Positions 41,687-53,463 of a stretch of DNA of 64,000 bases are shown piece after piece. The stretch lies in the NCBI GenBank assembly GCA_025594325.1, contig JANHCV010000014.1, forward strand, positions 868,001-932,000, read 5' to 3'. The first letter of the stretch is position 1. The number at the start of each line of letters is the position of its first letter. The notes beneath the pieces are model-generated. The model was not told where the DNA came from, searched no databases, and saw only the letters and a program-made list of their open reading frames with translations. The DNA comes from Blastocladiella emersonii ATCC 22665 (Eukaryota; Blastocladiomycota; Blastocladiomycetes; Blastocladiales; Blastocladiaceae). The translations under genes were made by a program, and so were the position numbers.

Positions 41687-44133
41687 ATGGATTCAATGAA
41701 GGAAACGCATCCCGACTTGATGCAATCTGCTGTATATGGTGTCGACGTCGAGCCCGTGGCAGCAGCAGTGGAGCCCGTCGCTGCTGCCCTACGCTTCACG
41801 GAGCTGCCCGACGCCGTCGTGACCTCGACTTTGCAACTGGCGTGGCCGCGTTCGACCGTCTCCACTGCTTCTAAATTTCTCACTGTTGCCGCTCGCGAGC
41901 TCTCGATCAACCGTATATGGGCGCCCGTTGTCCTTCGCCGTTTCATGAACCCGGTCCTTGTCGAGCTGTACAAGAAAGCGTACCCCAACCGTATCTTCAC
42001 CCAGATCGGCTTCGTTCTGCATCAAATGACTTTTAACGCGCGGTTTAAGACGCCCGTGAGCGGAATCGTTGGTCCGGATGCGCAGCTGCTCGAGACACTC
42101 ATGAAAGGCTTCTTGTTCGACCAGCGCCAACACGCACGTCGGAGGGCCGCGACAATCGAGAAAGAGCTGTTTTGGGCCGTAAAACGTTGCTTATACATGG
42201 CTCCCGACCCAGTTACTACCATTGAAAAGCTTCGGCCAAGCTACGCTACTCACGCGCACCTCCACGTGCCCTTTTACATCCTCGCTGCTGCCGTACTCAT
42301 GGACGACCCCGAGTTGCTCGAGCGCCTGCTCTCACTCGTCGAGCGGGATCTCCCCGTCATTCTCTCGATGCGCGTAATGTTTGCATGGTGGGGGCTAACC
42401 ATCGAGGGACTGATGGTCACGCACATGTACGCCTCTTTCGCGCACATGGGACCGGAAACGAACAAGCTCCTATCCATGCCGTTTATCGAACACCTGGTCC
42501 TGCTTTCAGCCGCCCTGTGGCGCGGTAACGCTTTCCGCGTTCTCAGCAATTCGCGTTTTGGCATCGATATGCAGACTCTCGCGCACTCGATTGGCGACAA
42601 CGTCATGGCACGGCTCTCCATCGTCAACCTGGTTTATCAAAATCACTCTGGTCCGCCCGCAGCCCGCATCCCCATTCTCGACTGGCTTCTACGCACGCGC
42701 AAGCCTGGCGCGCTTCGGTCAGACCGCGGGGCGCACATCCTCGACGTCTTGCTCAACCCACTTCCGCGCGATTACCTGCGCTACGCGCTCGAGCGCTACC
42801 CGGCTTGCTTTACCGAGGGAACCGAGGAGCGCGATGTTGAAGCGGTTCGAATCCGGATTTTCAAGTGGGGGGCGCCAAAACACGTCGACTTGGACTTGAT
42901 TGCGCGACTGGACGGGCTGGGTTTTATGAACTGCAAATCGTGGGCACGCATTCTCGGAATTGGCATGGTCGAGGAAGTTAACACTGGAATCAGCAGACTG
43001 CCCTCGTTTGTGTTCGAGCGGCTTGGGGAGCGATTCACGGAAGCTTTCATTCTGGGTGCGTTCGAACCTGATCCTGGAAACCACAAACCCTGACACACTC
43101 CATTGTAATAGCGTTTTATTGCAGCATCTTCGCGACCGGAACTTTCAGCCGTTGCACATCCCGCATCCTGCACTACGGACACCGCCAGCTCGGGCACGAG
43201 CGGTTTGTGACCTTGCTGCCTGCACTCGCCATGGCAGTGCATAGCGCGTTCGTTTCCTTGCGGCAACGTGTGGCCGACCCAATCGAATTCTCGAAAGCCA
43301 TCGCGCAGGCACTTGATCGGGTCTTCGGTCGTGCCGAGCGGCGCCAGCTCAGCCCATTGCTGTTGTTTCGCCTTGCCAACAAGTTCCTCACTATCACCCC
43401 CAATCCACAGGCGCATGACTTGCATTGTATGACGTGGCTCCCTGCTGTTGCCCTTGGCGACCCGGATACACGCGAGGCTGCGCTTTCACATGTCCGCGCC
43501 GAAGGTGCCGCGATCGCGGTGTATTACCTTTCCTTCTTTCTCCATATCCTGACGGACACCAGCGACGAGTCGACTTTACCCCCGCAGGACTCGCGCGAAG
43601 CGCCAGTGCACCGTTGCGCGCCTGAGACACACGCATCCTGGTTGGCTGCCATGCTTGACCTGCACGGGCTGATTCGCGAAAGCGCTAGCTCGCCCAGCTG
43701 CGCGGATGCGAGTATCTGTGCTGATTACGCCGAGTCCATCCGCAATCTTGCTCGGGACACGCTTCAGGACGGACTCCACGGCCACGTTGAGCGCGAACGT
43801 CTCGACCACCCGAACGCCACTTGTCCGCTGTGCCATGCGCCAGTGATCACACCCATGGAGCAGGTGCTCCGGTTCTTTCTCCGCGCCGAGCCCGCGGCAT
43901 CGCTCGCAGCGATTGACCCGGAAACGGCGCTTTCGCTTGACTTCTGGAAGCTTGTACCTGATGGTGCGCTCGACGGCGCCAAGGACGCGAAATGGTTCGT
44001 GACCATGGCGCGCACCTCGATCCGCGAGTTCGACAAGGTCACGGCGAGCGCGATCATTCGCGAGCTTCATCGCGTCGCGCCCGCGACGTCGGCTGGCGCT
44101 GTCAAGTTCCTGCTTGCGACCTTCACGCTTTAG
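41687..44133 (+). CDS. F-box-like/CxxC family gene E, intact (796 aa)
   Basis: Exon 1 is 41687-43055, the intron 43056-43111 (56 nt, GTGCGT...TAG, phase 1), and exon 2 43112-44133; in frame, 796 aa. Leader MDSMKETHPDLMQSA. F-box-like LPDAVVTSTLQLAWPRST to NRIWAPVVLRRFMNP, about residues 42-88. The body has TLMKGFLFDQRQHARR, LVLLSAALWRGNAFRVL and PILDWLLRTRKPGALRS. Exon 2 starts AFYCSIF and holds LSPLLLFRLANKFLTI, CPLCHAPVITPMEQ and LDFWKLVPDGALDGAKDAKW. It is the best-preserved member and a good reference for the family. GAAACGCGACGCGACGCGTC at about 41,633-41,652 and a CACGTG at about 41,608 lie just upstream. Confidence 0.88.
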
Positions 44134-44280
44134 CAGTCGAGCGGCCTGGTCGGTACCGTCCTGGCAAGCGTCGCCGTCTGAATTCAGTCACTAAAGGTCA
44201 TTCTCTTGCATTCCACACATGTTGAGGAAAACCGAAGTCGCTCCGCATGGAGCCTCTCGCGGCACGAGACAGGAGACATG

Positions 44281-44320
44281 AGACGCGTCGATCAATCACG
44301 CGACAGTCATGTGATGTGAC
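44281..44320 (+). promoter_or_regulatory. Shared upstream element of gene F
   Basis: AGACGCGTCGATCAATCACG then CGACAGTCATGTGATGTGAC, 185-224 bp before the ATG at 44,505. The CATGTGA half is displaced by about 10 bp relative to genes C and G, as if a short duplication split it. Confidence 0.6.
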
Positions 44321-44504
44321 TGACACCACATTTTTGAGCACATCCGGCCATGTTCTGTTGTGGGTGCTCGGGATGTCGATTCTGTGTCCACATGAGAAGA
44401 AGAACACGTGCTGAAACATCAAGATTCGAGCGACCCAGGACGCATGGGAAGCTGACCGGGTGGAGCGAACCGTCGAAGCTCCCGCCGCGAACGCACTCCC
44501 AACC

Positions 44505-46957
44505 ATGAATCGAATGGACTCCCGTCATAACTCGCTGCAAACTGCCACAGAGGAGGCCGAAATCCCGTCGGTGGCACCGGCCGCGGAACCTGGTGTTGTC
44601 GTTGCACCCGTCACGGCGCTGCCGGACGCCATCTTGACGCTGGTCTTACAGCTTGCGCGGCCGCGCTCAATCTTGTGTGTTGCTTCTCGTTGCATCATTG
44701 GACCCGCCTGCGAGCCTTCGATCAACCGGATTTGGGCGCCGATCGTGCTCCGCCGCTCCTTCCGCCCGCAGCTCGCTGACTTGTACAAGCAAAATTCGCG
44801 CGGACTGCGCGTGTTTCACGAGCTTACGTTTCTGCTCAGCCAGACATACTTTAACTCGACGCTCAAATCACCGCTCCCAGGCGTCCTTGGTCCAGATGCG
44901 CAGCTTATGCGCGCGCTGATGACCGGGTTCCTCTTCGACCAGCGCCAGTACGCGCGCAAGCACGCTTCGACCCTCAGACGCGAGACGGCTTGGGCGTTAG
45001 CGGATATTTTCTATTCCTCAGTGGATCCGGTTGGCGACCTTGCCAGAGCGCGGTCGAACCAGGTCCTGCACCCGCATCTTGCTGCGCCGTACCTTCTACT
45101 CTGTGCCGCTGTGCACATGGACGATGCCGACCTGCTCACTGACTTGCTCGCCGCTGTTGAGCGAGACCTTCCTAGCGTTTTGAAGCGAGCCCTGCCGCCG
45201 TCGAAATGGTTCGCCTTAACACTGGAGGGTGAGCTCGAGCTCAGCAATTCCTGCATTCTTGCGGTTTTAGGCGACGCCCATGATAACAAACTTCAACCCA
45301 CTTCGCTGCTCGAGCACATGTGCTTGCTCTCGGCTGTCATGTGGTGTCCCAACTCGTTCCGCGTGCTCATCGACCCGCGCTTCCGCATCGACATGATGGG
45401 GCTAGCGCATGCATTTGGCGAAAACACGGTCGCGCCTTTTGCGCTCGCGACCCTTCCCAAACAAGACTTTTCGCGCCCAGCTGCCAATTACATACCAATC
45501 TTGGACTGGCTGCTGCGCAAGCGCAGACCCGGCCGCATGTGGTCGCCCGCCTGACTCCATCTCATCAACTATCTGCTTGCGCCGATCCCGCGTGACTTTG
45601 TACGTTTTGTCGCGGAGCACCACCCGGCCTGTCTCGCCGAAGGCATCGAGGAAAATGGTTTGCGAAACGTCCGACTTCAGGTCAGAGAGTGGAAGTACGA
45701 GCACCTCGATGCGGAGCTGCTCGCTCTCCTCGACAAGCACGGTGTGTTTAACGAAGGTACGTGGGCGGAAATTCTCTTGAAGGGCCTGGCGGAGGACGAC
45801 AGCACGGGTACCAGCGATCTCTCAGTATTTGTGGCCGAGCATCTTGAGTCACGGCTTGCTCTTGTACTCGTCGAAGGTATGCGCGTAGCTCGAGTGCTCC
45901 AGTCGACCTGTGGTGACATATTCTCGCTCCTCTTGTAGCATTCCGAGTAAGTGTTCTCGGCATTTACGAGGGTGGCCGCAGCGCGACCAACATCCTGGTC
46001 CACGCTTACCGTCAGCTTGGGCGCGAGCAGTTTGAAGCCGCGCTTCCCGACTTTGCGGCAGCACTGCAGGGCGACTTTGCCGTCATGGAGGAGGCGGCAG
46101 AAAATCAGCTCTCGGTCTCGCGGTTTATTGTGCTGACTCTAAACTGCATATTTGGGTGCAGCGAGCAACGTCGACTCAGCCCGTGGCTCCTGTTCTGCTT
46201 GGCCAACGAATTTCTCGCTGTCGCTCGTTCGCCAAACATGCATGATTTGCACGTTCTGGCTTGGCTCCCTGCCATTGTTCTCAACGACCCGAATATGCGT
46301 GACGCGGCGCTTCAGCAGGTCCGCGCCAAGGGTTCGACCACGGCGCGCATGTTTCTCTCTATCCTGCTCAACCATATCGTTGGCAGCCATACCAAGACGC
46401 TGTACTCGCCAACTCCGCGTGAGGAATCGCAGCGCTGCACGCTCGAGGTCCACGCTTCCTGGACAGCTGCCATGACTGAACTTCACCGGCTGATCCGCGA
46501 GGTCATGGGCTCGGCCTACACGCCGACCGGGTGGTTCCCTCCGGACCGTGCGGGATCTGTTCGAATTATTGCGCAGGCCAAGGGCCGCAGCGGGCTGCAG
46601 GGCCGCACTGACGACGAGCTCGCCGAGTACCCAAACGGCGTCTGTCCGCGGTGCCGCGTCCCGGTCGTTCCGCGCCTGAAGCAGGCGTTCCGGTTTCTGT
46701 TTCGTGCCGAGCCCGCGGCATCGCTTGCCGAGCTTGGACCCGACACGGTGCTCCCGCTCGACTTCTGGGAACTTGTGCCCGATGGCGCGCTGGACGGCGT
46801 CAAGGACGCCAAGTGGCTCATGAAGATGGCGCGGAGCACCAAGCATCAGCTCGACGCGGACACAGCGCGCGCGGTCTTCTGTGAACTCCGTCATGTTGCT
46901 CCGGTGACCACGGCCGGTGCGGTTGAGTCGCTGTTCGTCTCGCTCGAGCTGCAGTGA
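44505..46957 (+). CDS. F-box-like/CxxC family gene F, single in-frame TGA
   Basis: Exon 1 is 44505-45876, the intron 45877-45938 (62 nt, GTATGC...TAG, phase 1), and exon 2 45939-46957; 796 codons in one consistent frame. The only lesion is TGA at 45,552-45,554, in the motif where gene B has SPRRIHLIN and F has SPA-stop-LHLIN; CGA or AGA to TGA is likely. Leader MNRMDSRHNSLQTA. F-box-like LPDAILTLVLQLARPRSI to NRIWAPIVLRRSF. Exon 2: AFRVSVLGIY, SPWLLFCLANEFLAVARSP, CPRCRVPVVPRLKQA, LDFWELVPDGALDGVKDAKW. It is closely related to gene B. Everything after the stop, including splice sites, is conserved, which argues for very recent loss or for readthrough. Confidence 0.75.
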
Positions 46958-47119
46958 GCAGTGAGCAGTGAGCGGGCATCGAGTGTGATTTCTTCAGTGT
47001 GGCGCGGGAGCGACCGCCGAGTTTATATCAGTTTCGTTTCCTCAACTTCATCGACTTTGGTTTCTAGATACGCTATGTTTGTGATGCCTCGTGTGCCCAC
47101 GAACCGCATCGAGAGGGGG

Positions 47120-47170
47120 AGACGCGTCCATCAATCATGTGACCACGACGCGTTGTCAAGCCACTTTGCT
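47120..47170 (+). promoter_or_regulatory. Shared upstream element of gene G
   Basis: AGACGCGTCCATCAATCATG and TGACCACGACGCGTTGTCAA, continuing GCCACTTTGCTTCTCACG, about 50-100 bp before the ATG at 47,222. It parallels the gene D promoter nearly base for base. Confidence 0.65.
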
Positions 47171-47221
47171 TCTCACGCGACGCGTTCAGCTTGCGCTCCC
47201 GATGATCGGCTCACCACGACC

Positions 47222-49652
47222 ATGAAACGAATGAAAGACCACACCGAGTTGATGCAAGCTTCTCTCGGGCATGCTGAAAGCGCTGACCTACCGTCCGCAG
47301 CACCCTCGGCGGAACCCAACGACTGCGCCGCACTATTCGCGGCGCTTCCCGACACTCCTGTCACATACATTCTCCAGCTCTCGCGGCCTCGCTCGAGATA
47401 TTGCAGCGCTTCGCAGTGTCTATTCGAAGCAGCACGCACACTTGCAATGAACAGGGTTTGGGCGCCGGTCGTGCTCTGCCGTTACATAAATCCTGTGCTT
47501 TTCGCCGAGTACCTGGCCTCGCGCGATTCAATCTTCTTTTATGAAGCTGAGTTCGTGCTTGAACAGCCATTCTTCAATAGCTTGCGCTCGTCTCCCATCG
47601 ATGGGATTGCGTATCCTGACCCTTTGCTTCTCATCGCGCTCATGGAGGGTTTCATGTACGACCAGCGAAGTTACTCGCAAACACACCCTGTGGCCTTCGA
47701 GAAGGCTTGGACCTGGGCCCTGCCAGTGCGTCTTTTGAAGCCAAACGACCCAGCCGTCAAGTTAAACATGCCTCAGCCAATCGATGCCACGTACATGGCT
47801 GCACCATACCTCATTCTTGGCGCAGCCGTGGTCATGGACGACGCCAAACTCCTCGAGACTTTGTTTGCTGTCGTCGAGCGCGACCTGCTCCTGGTCCTCA
47901 CTGTGGGCGCTTGTCCGACAGCCTGGTGGGGATAACCTTGCACGGCGAGCACTACCTGGCCAAGCACGGCGCGAACACACAAGTGCGCTTGGACCCTGCG
48001 AGTATTCAGAATCAAGCATCGTTTCTCGAACATCTCCTCCTGCTTGCAGTCGTCACTTGGCAACCCAACTCCTTCCGCTTTCTCAAGGACGCGCGTTGTG
48101 GATTCGACATGCAGTTGCTTCCGCACACGTTCGGCGACAACTCCATCTTGAGTTCCGTGATTGCGGCTCTCGTATTACAAAATCGCCCGCCCGCCGAGCT
48201 TATGCCGATCTTCGACTGGCTATTGAGCACTAGAAAGCCAGGTCCGTTGCTTACCACCCGTGGCCTTCCCATCATTTGCTACTTGTTTGATCATTCGCGG
48301 GTGCCAAGCGCATTCTTGCGCTACGCGTCGAGGCTCTACCCGAGCGTCCTCGCCGATGGATTGTCGCCTCGCATTGTGGAAAAGCTCAGAAAGCATGCGA
48401 TTCGTTTGACGTTCACCAAGCCCGGCATTGATCTTGTCGCCTCGCTCGACGATCTAGGACTGCTCGACACGGCGACTTCGACTTGGGCACGGATCCTTTT
48501 CTTGGAGATGACAAAGGATGAGACGAGTGAGTTCTCTTCGTTTATTGTTGCACAGCTTGGGCCTCGCCTAAGATTCGCACTCGTTGAAGGTACGCGCGAG
48601 CTGAGCGCCGTGCCAGCAATTAGTCTCCGCGGTTGCTTACCCCACGAATAACTGTAGCTTTCCGTGAGGGCGTTCTTTACGCTGAAGTTGACGGCCGCAG
48701 CGTCAAATGCATGCTTCTTCGCGGCTATCGTCGGCTTGAACAACACCACTTTGAAGCCGTAATCCCCGACTTGGCGGCTGCGTTGCGAGACGCTCTCGAT
48801 TACTTCAAAGAGCGTGTGAAGAGCAAGCGAGCTAATTCGTACCTGGCGAATCGAATGCTGGGGCACATATTTGGATGTGGGGAGCAACACCGGCTCCCCC
48901 CGTGGCCCTTGTTCTTATTCGCCAACGAATTCCTTGCCATCCTTCACAACCCTCACATCTTTGACCTGTCTAGCTTGGCATGGCTCCCTGCCATTGTCTT
49001 GAACGACCCTTGTACGCACGATGCCGCTCTCGAACAGATCCGAGCAAAGGGTACAGCAACTGCTCGCCTGTTTCTTGCCATCATATTCAACCGCCACCTT
49101 GTCATCCGCGGCAAAGCAATCCTTGCACCGGCCCCAAACGCGAGGACCGCCCGTTGCTCACCAGTGCCCGACGGTTCTTGGACGGTGGCCATGCTGGAAC
49201 TGCAGCAGTTGCTGTTTGAAAACACGGGCTTGCCCGTTGCGTGCTTTCCTTCCGACTCCACTTGTCGCGCAATCGTCGCCACGCAAGGCAAAGATTGTTC
49301 CAGTCCTTTCGAGTCGAGGTTGGCCCAGTGCCTGATTGAGGCCTGCCTGCGGTGCTCCGAAATCTTCATCCCGCACGACCAGGCGTTCCAACCCTTGCTC
49401 TGGACCGGGCCTGTTGCTATGTTCGCGGAATTTGGTTACAAGACGGCGCTCCCTCTCGATTTCTGGGAGCTCGTGCCAGACGGTGCACTTGAAGACGTCG
49501 CGGACACCAAGTGGGTCACGCAAATGTCGCGGGTGCTGCGTGATTTTGACACAGAGTTGGCGCGTGCAGTCTTTCGAGAACTCCACCATGTCGCACCCTT
49601 GAAGACAAGCCGACTGGCTGAGTTTCTAATGATTACGCTCGAGCTCGATTAA
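47222..49652 (+). CDS. F-box-like/CxxC family gene G, one -1 frameshift
   Basis: Exon 1 is 47222-48589, the intron 48590-48657 (68 nt, GTACGC...TAG), and exon 2 48658-49652. Leader MKRMKDHTELMQAS. F-box-like LPDTPVTYILQLSRPRSR to NRVWAPVVLCRYINP. A single base is missing in the G-run at about 47,933 (paralogues have WWGLT; here TGGTGGGG runs into ATAACC), which creates a stop, while the next frame continues perfectly. Exon 2: AFREGVLYAEV, PPWPLFLFANEFLAILHNP, CLRCSEIFIPHDQA, LDFWELVPDGALEDVADTKW. The homopolymer context makes a sequencing error a serious possibility; otherwise a young pseudogene. Confidence 0.75.
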
Positions 49653-49829
49653 TGAACGGCTCTTGGCTTCTGGCTGCAGTTGATTGTGCGGTTGTTATCG
49701 TAGTTGTTGCGCCAATCAGGTAGTTGCGCAATCCGCAAGCTGTTGCTTGACAACGGGGCAGCGTGTGCACATTTCCAAGATTCAAGGACGTCCGCACCTA
49801 ACAACAAATTGCATATTTATTCCCGCTCG
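49653..49829. other. Convergent spacer
   Basis: 177 bp between the stops of gene G (plus) and the disrupted minus-strand gene. I see no feature. Confidence 0.4.
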
Positions 49830-50981
49830 CTACGTTGACGGGCTCCGTCGCTCGCGCTTCTCATGAACGCTAATTTCCGACACTGCGCGCTCAAACACGG
49901 GAAGACTCTTGCGCGCCCGCGAGATCCGTTTCAGCTCGTCGAGATGACAAACCTCCATCCCAGGCGCGCCAGCGATGCGACGCACGTCCGCATCCTGGAG
50001 CACATTGACAAGGGCGTCGTCGGGAATCCATTCCGTGAGGGCTGGGGCGACTGGCGAAAGTGCGTCAATCAGATCGGCCAACAGCCGCTGCATTTTACTT
50101 TGCAACTTGGCCACAATCAAACGAGTCGTGCCGGTGCCAGTGGGAGCGCAGCATGTGTTGGCGAGCTCGTAATCGTGCGCATACTCGTGGTTCGGTTTCG
50201 GCGCGGCAAGGTAGACGGCGAGCGATTGGGACAGGTCAGTCTCGGGGCTCACAAGCGCGAGGAGCGAGACGAAAGCGTTGCGCCACGGGGTTTGATACGA
50301 GAGCGGGCAGTCAGGACAGGTCATGAAGCCGGGGGGAAGGGTTGGGAAGATAGGGTCCCTGTCGGACGAAAGATGCGCAGCGAGCATCGCGCACAGCAGT
50401 TGGCCAGCAGTGCCCAAGCCACGAATGACCTCGAGGGCGCGACCTTTGGTCCCCTCAACTGCCAGAACCGAGGTTGTCAGCCACGAAAGCGCGTGAGAAG
50501 CTATGATCGTTGGAAAACTGTCCATCTTGGTGGGAAGCAGTCGCGTGACGATTGCTAGGACATCGAGTCGGGCGGCCGTCGGCTTGTCCACGTCAAGCAG
50601 TGCAACGATGGCCCCGAAGCGCCGGCCCGGATTGGGATCTTTGAATTTGAGCGCCTCAGCCGCAAAACGCTCGGTAAACTTTGCATGGCCCGCTGCAAGC
50701 GCTAACGCAAGCAAACAATCAAGGATGCGGCCGCTGATTGAGGGTTCGTTGTAGGCGGCTGAGAATGCTGTAAAATGTGCAATAGGTGAGTGGTTGGCTA
50801 GGTTTATCCACAGGGAGACAAGCAAAAGGAACGTACCTTTCTCAAGTACCGCCTCCCAAGTAGCTTCCCGAGGGGTCATGGCGGTGCAAAGTGAACCAAC
50901 CACGTCATCTTGCTGTTCAAGCAAGGCACGGCAAAGCAGCTTGGCAAAGTAGTCGTGTCCAAAAAATGCAAACGGATACGT

Positions 50982-50998
50982 CATCGGGAAATTGGGGG
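50982..50998 (+). repeat. Transposon terminal inverted repeat, left
   Basis: CATCGGGAAATTGGGGG. It pairs with 53,448-53,463 on the other strand with one inserted T. The apparent start codon of the C-terminal gene fragment (50,984) lies inside it and is an artefact of the insertion. Confidence 0.8.
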
Positions 50999-51304
50999 TT
51001 AAGATCTCGAAGAGATCTAGCTAGATCTTTCATAGATCTTAGGGTTTCGGGGGCCAAAATAGCCGGGGAAGATCTAGGTAGAAATCCACTGCAAACCTAT
51101 GTTTTCTATAGATCTCACCATAGATCTATCCCTCCCGTCCAGCCGAGCTCGACTCCGTCAGGGCCGATAGATCTTTGCAACGAACGTAGATTCCCCGCCG
51201 CTGAGGAGACCTGTGAGATTTTCAAGCGATCTTCGCCAAGCGAGAGATCTCAGCACACAACGGGAGAGTTCGATGAGTGAGAAACAGATCTGTATTGTGC
51301 ATCA

Positions 51305-52490
51305 AATCTACGCGTCGTCGTCGTCGTCGTCGCTATCCAGCGCGACTCCGTACGGACTCGCGCCTCGGGCACCCGCCGCCGAGGCTGCGGTCGCAGCGGC
51401 AGCGGCAGCGGCGGTGGACTTGGTGAACGACCGGCGCACGACCTCCTCCGTAATCATGCGGACAAACGGGTGAGCGGCCCGGCGACGCTCGATGCTCGCA
51501 ACCAGCGAGTGGAAGTAGCTGCGGCGGAACATGTCGACATCCACGATGGGCGCCGCCGACCCCTGCACGTACGACTGGACCACGGGAGCAAACTACACAG
51601 ACACGTTGGGGCGTGAGCTACGAAGCGAGTCAGGATCGTGCGCGACGCGTACCAGCTCGATGAAGTACACCATGTCGACGAGCGTGCGATCAGGTGCGAG
51701 TCGATCCACGATGGCGAACAGGTGCGGCCCGGGCAGCTTTGCTACGTCGGCCAGCGGTGGCGTTAGCGTGGGCGACCAGACACGCGAAAACACACGCACG
51801 ACTCGGGGAGGGGGACAGGTCGCCTAGGGTGCGCGAGCGGGTGCCATGGGCAGTCAGCTTGACGATGCCGCGGGCGTAGGTTCTATAGGCGGGGCGGTCC
51901 GGGTCAGATCGCTGGTTGGGAAGCAGCCCAAAGCGGACGATCGCAAACATACGTCGTTGCCCTGCGGTTCCAGTCGAACGTGAGGTTGAGCAGCACCTCG
52001 GACTTGCGGTTGCTGGGCGCCGTCGCCGCGCGCGCGCCACGTCGTGCGGGATACCGATGGCGGCGACGATACGCGGCGCCATGAGCATGCGACCGCAGGC
52101 CGTCTCGAGCCCCAGGAAGGATAGGACGGCAGGATCGACGAGAGCGTCCACGTCGCCGACGCCAGCGAGGTTCAGAGCGTCCGGGGGGCGAAGGGTGGCG
52201 TCGGCCGGCTTGGGCGGGCAGTATCAGCCGCGGCGGGACCTGGACAGCGGGAGCACGAGAGAGGCGTCAGTGAGGGCAAACCGGTGCGACGGTCAGCGGC
52301 GCGGCGTGAGGCAGCAGTTGGTGGCGGCCGTGCGAGGTGACGAGGTGGCGTGCACATGACGGCGCAGGGAGGGTCTGGCTCGTACCCGGCGCAGGCCATG
52401 GCGATGTGCCCGATGCAGTCCTGGAGCAAGTGCATGGAGTTGGATGCGTCGTAGGGGAGTTGGGGGGAAGGACGAGTGGCGGGGGAGGAG
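51305..52490 (-). CDS. Possible multi-exon gene inside the transposon
   Basis: Minus-strand pieces that splice plausibly are: a segment with MHLLQDCIGHIAMACAG (about 52,438-52,388), ALVDPAVLSFLGLETACGRM to IVAAIG (about 52,150-52,060), NRKSEVLLNLTFDWNRRATT (about 52,010-51,950), KLPGPHLFAIVDRLAPDRTL to VYFIEL (51,745-51,658) and FAPVVQSYVQGSAAP to a DSDDDDDDA terminus (51,595-51,308). GT...AG borders are visible at several joints (for example 51,657-51,596, GTACGC...TAG). The first joint does not close cleanly because a TGA intervenes. Ala-rich and acidic tracts mark the C terminus. I do not recognise a family; it may be a transposase, an accessory protein or captured host sequence. Confidence 0.35.
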
Positions 52491-53447
52491 AGAGGAAGTC
52501 GGCGCCGGCGAGGGTGGGCGGTGGGCAGTGGCGACCGAGCATAGGACTTGGCCCAAAACAAACGCCGCCGATCCTCACGTGCGCTTGACCGCCGCCTTGC
52601 TTGACAGCTTCGCCGCGTCGCGTCGGTCCATGTCTCCTCCCCTCTTGTCAAGCATACACAACGCAGGTCTGAAGATCTCATTCCTGACACGCTGCAACTC
52701 CCTCGCCGCGTGGTTCCGTGGTCGAACGATCTCGAAACAGCTGCGGATCCTGGCCGTCGCTGCTCTGCCCGACCTGCTACGTGGTGAGATGCGCGAGCCG
52801 GAACTCGCTGATCCGTCCTGCAAAATTGTTGGCGGCTCTACAACATCGTGATTACGCCCGCTTACGACCTCGCTCCCGCTTGAAGGCACACTGGCAGGCA
52901 CCCGCAACCTTGATTCCTGTCGTGCCCGTGCAGCTCTTCAACAGCTCCATTTTCACGTTCCTTGACGCCGATCCTGCACACCGCCTCGAGGGAATCGATG
53001 CCCCTGGCCCTTTCTCCTTCCCACTTCGTTGGTCACGCTGCATGTGTGGTGCTCCCTGTTTGCTCACTTGAACCACGATTCTCCCGACCCGCCTGTGCGA
53101 CGCGCTGATGCACGACTGAGAGATAGTCCAGTGAACTGCTTGATTTATTCCAAACGCGACTATGGAGGACAAAGGCAGCGATGATCGGTATTGTGATTTG
53201 AGAGTCAAGGACGCGCCGCGCGAGTTTTGTCTCAAAGTCGTTCGCTGCGCGAGTGCAAGCGCTCGACTCCTTCCTAGATTTGTGGTCGAACACCATAGAT
53301 TACTCGTAGATCTATGTCGGGAGCCAAGATCTTCGCGAGCGGAACCACTCCGGACTGGTCGAGCGGGGCTAGATTTCCGCAGGGCTAAGATCTTCGTAGA
53401 TCACAGTGATCTAGGAAGATCTTCGTGATCCACCGCAGCGGGGTGAT

Positions 53448-53463
53448 CCCCCATTTCCCGATG
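53448..53463 (-). repeat. Transposon terminal inverted repeat, right
   Basis: On the minus strand CATCGGGAAATGGGGG. Next to it the host reading frame resumes at ACTAC on the minus strand, sharing AC (GT on plus) with the left flank. Confidence 0.8.

Larger units (their letters stand above)
50982..53463. mobile_element. DNA transposon, 2,482 bp, inserted in an F-box-like gene
   Basis: The ends are inverted: CATCGGGAAATTGGGGG at the left and, on the other strand, CATCGGGAAATGGGGG at the right. The direct dinucleotide GT flanks both sides (50,980-50,981 and 53,464-53,465). Subterminal regions of about 300 bp (left) and 200 bp (right) are crowded with AGATCT/AGATC words in both orientations, as in elements whose transposase binds subterminal repeats (for example CACTA/EnSpm-type), although the CACTA end itself is absent. 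The interior is GC-rich and may hold a multi-exon minus-strand gene. I find no recognisable transposase (no clear DDE context), so it may be non-autonomous or a new family. Confidence 0.8.

Noticed and set aside
50984-50984. Start codon for the 384-aa minus frame 49,830-50,984
   Set aside because: This ATG is inside the transposon terminal repeat; the frame is the 3' part of the interrupted host gene.
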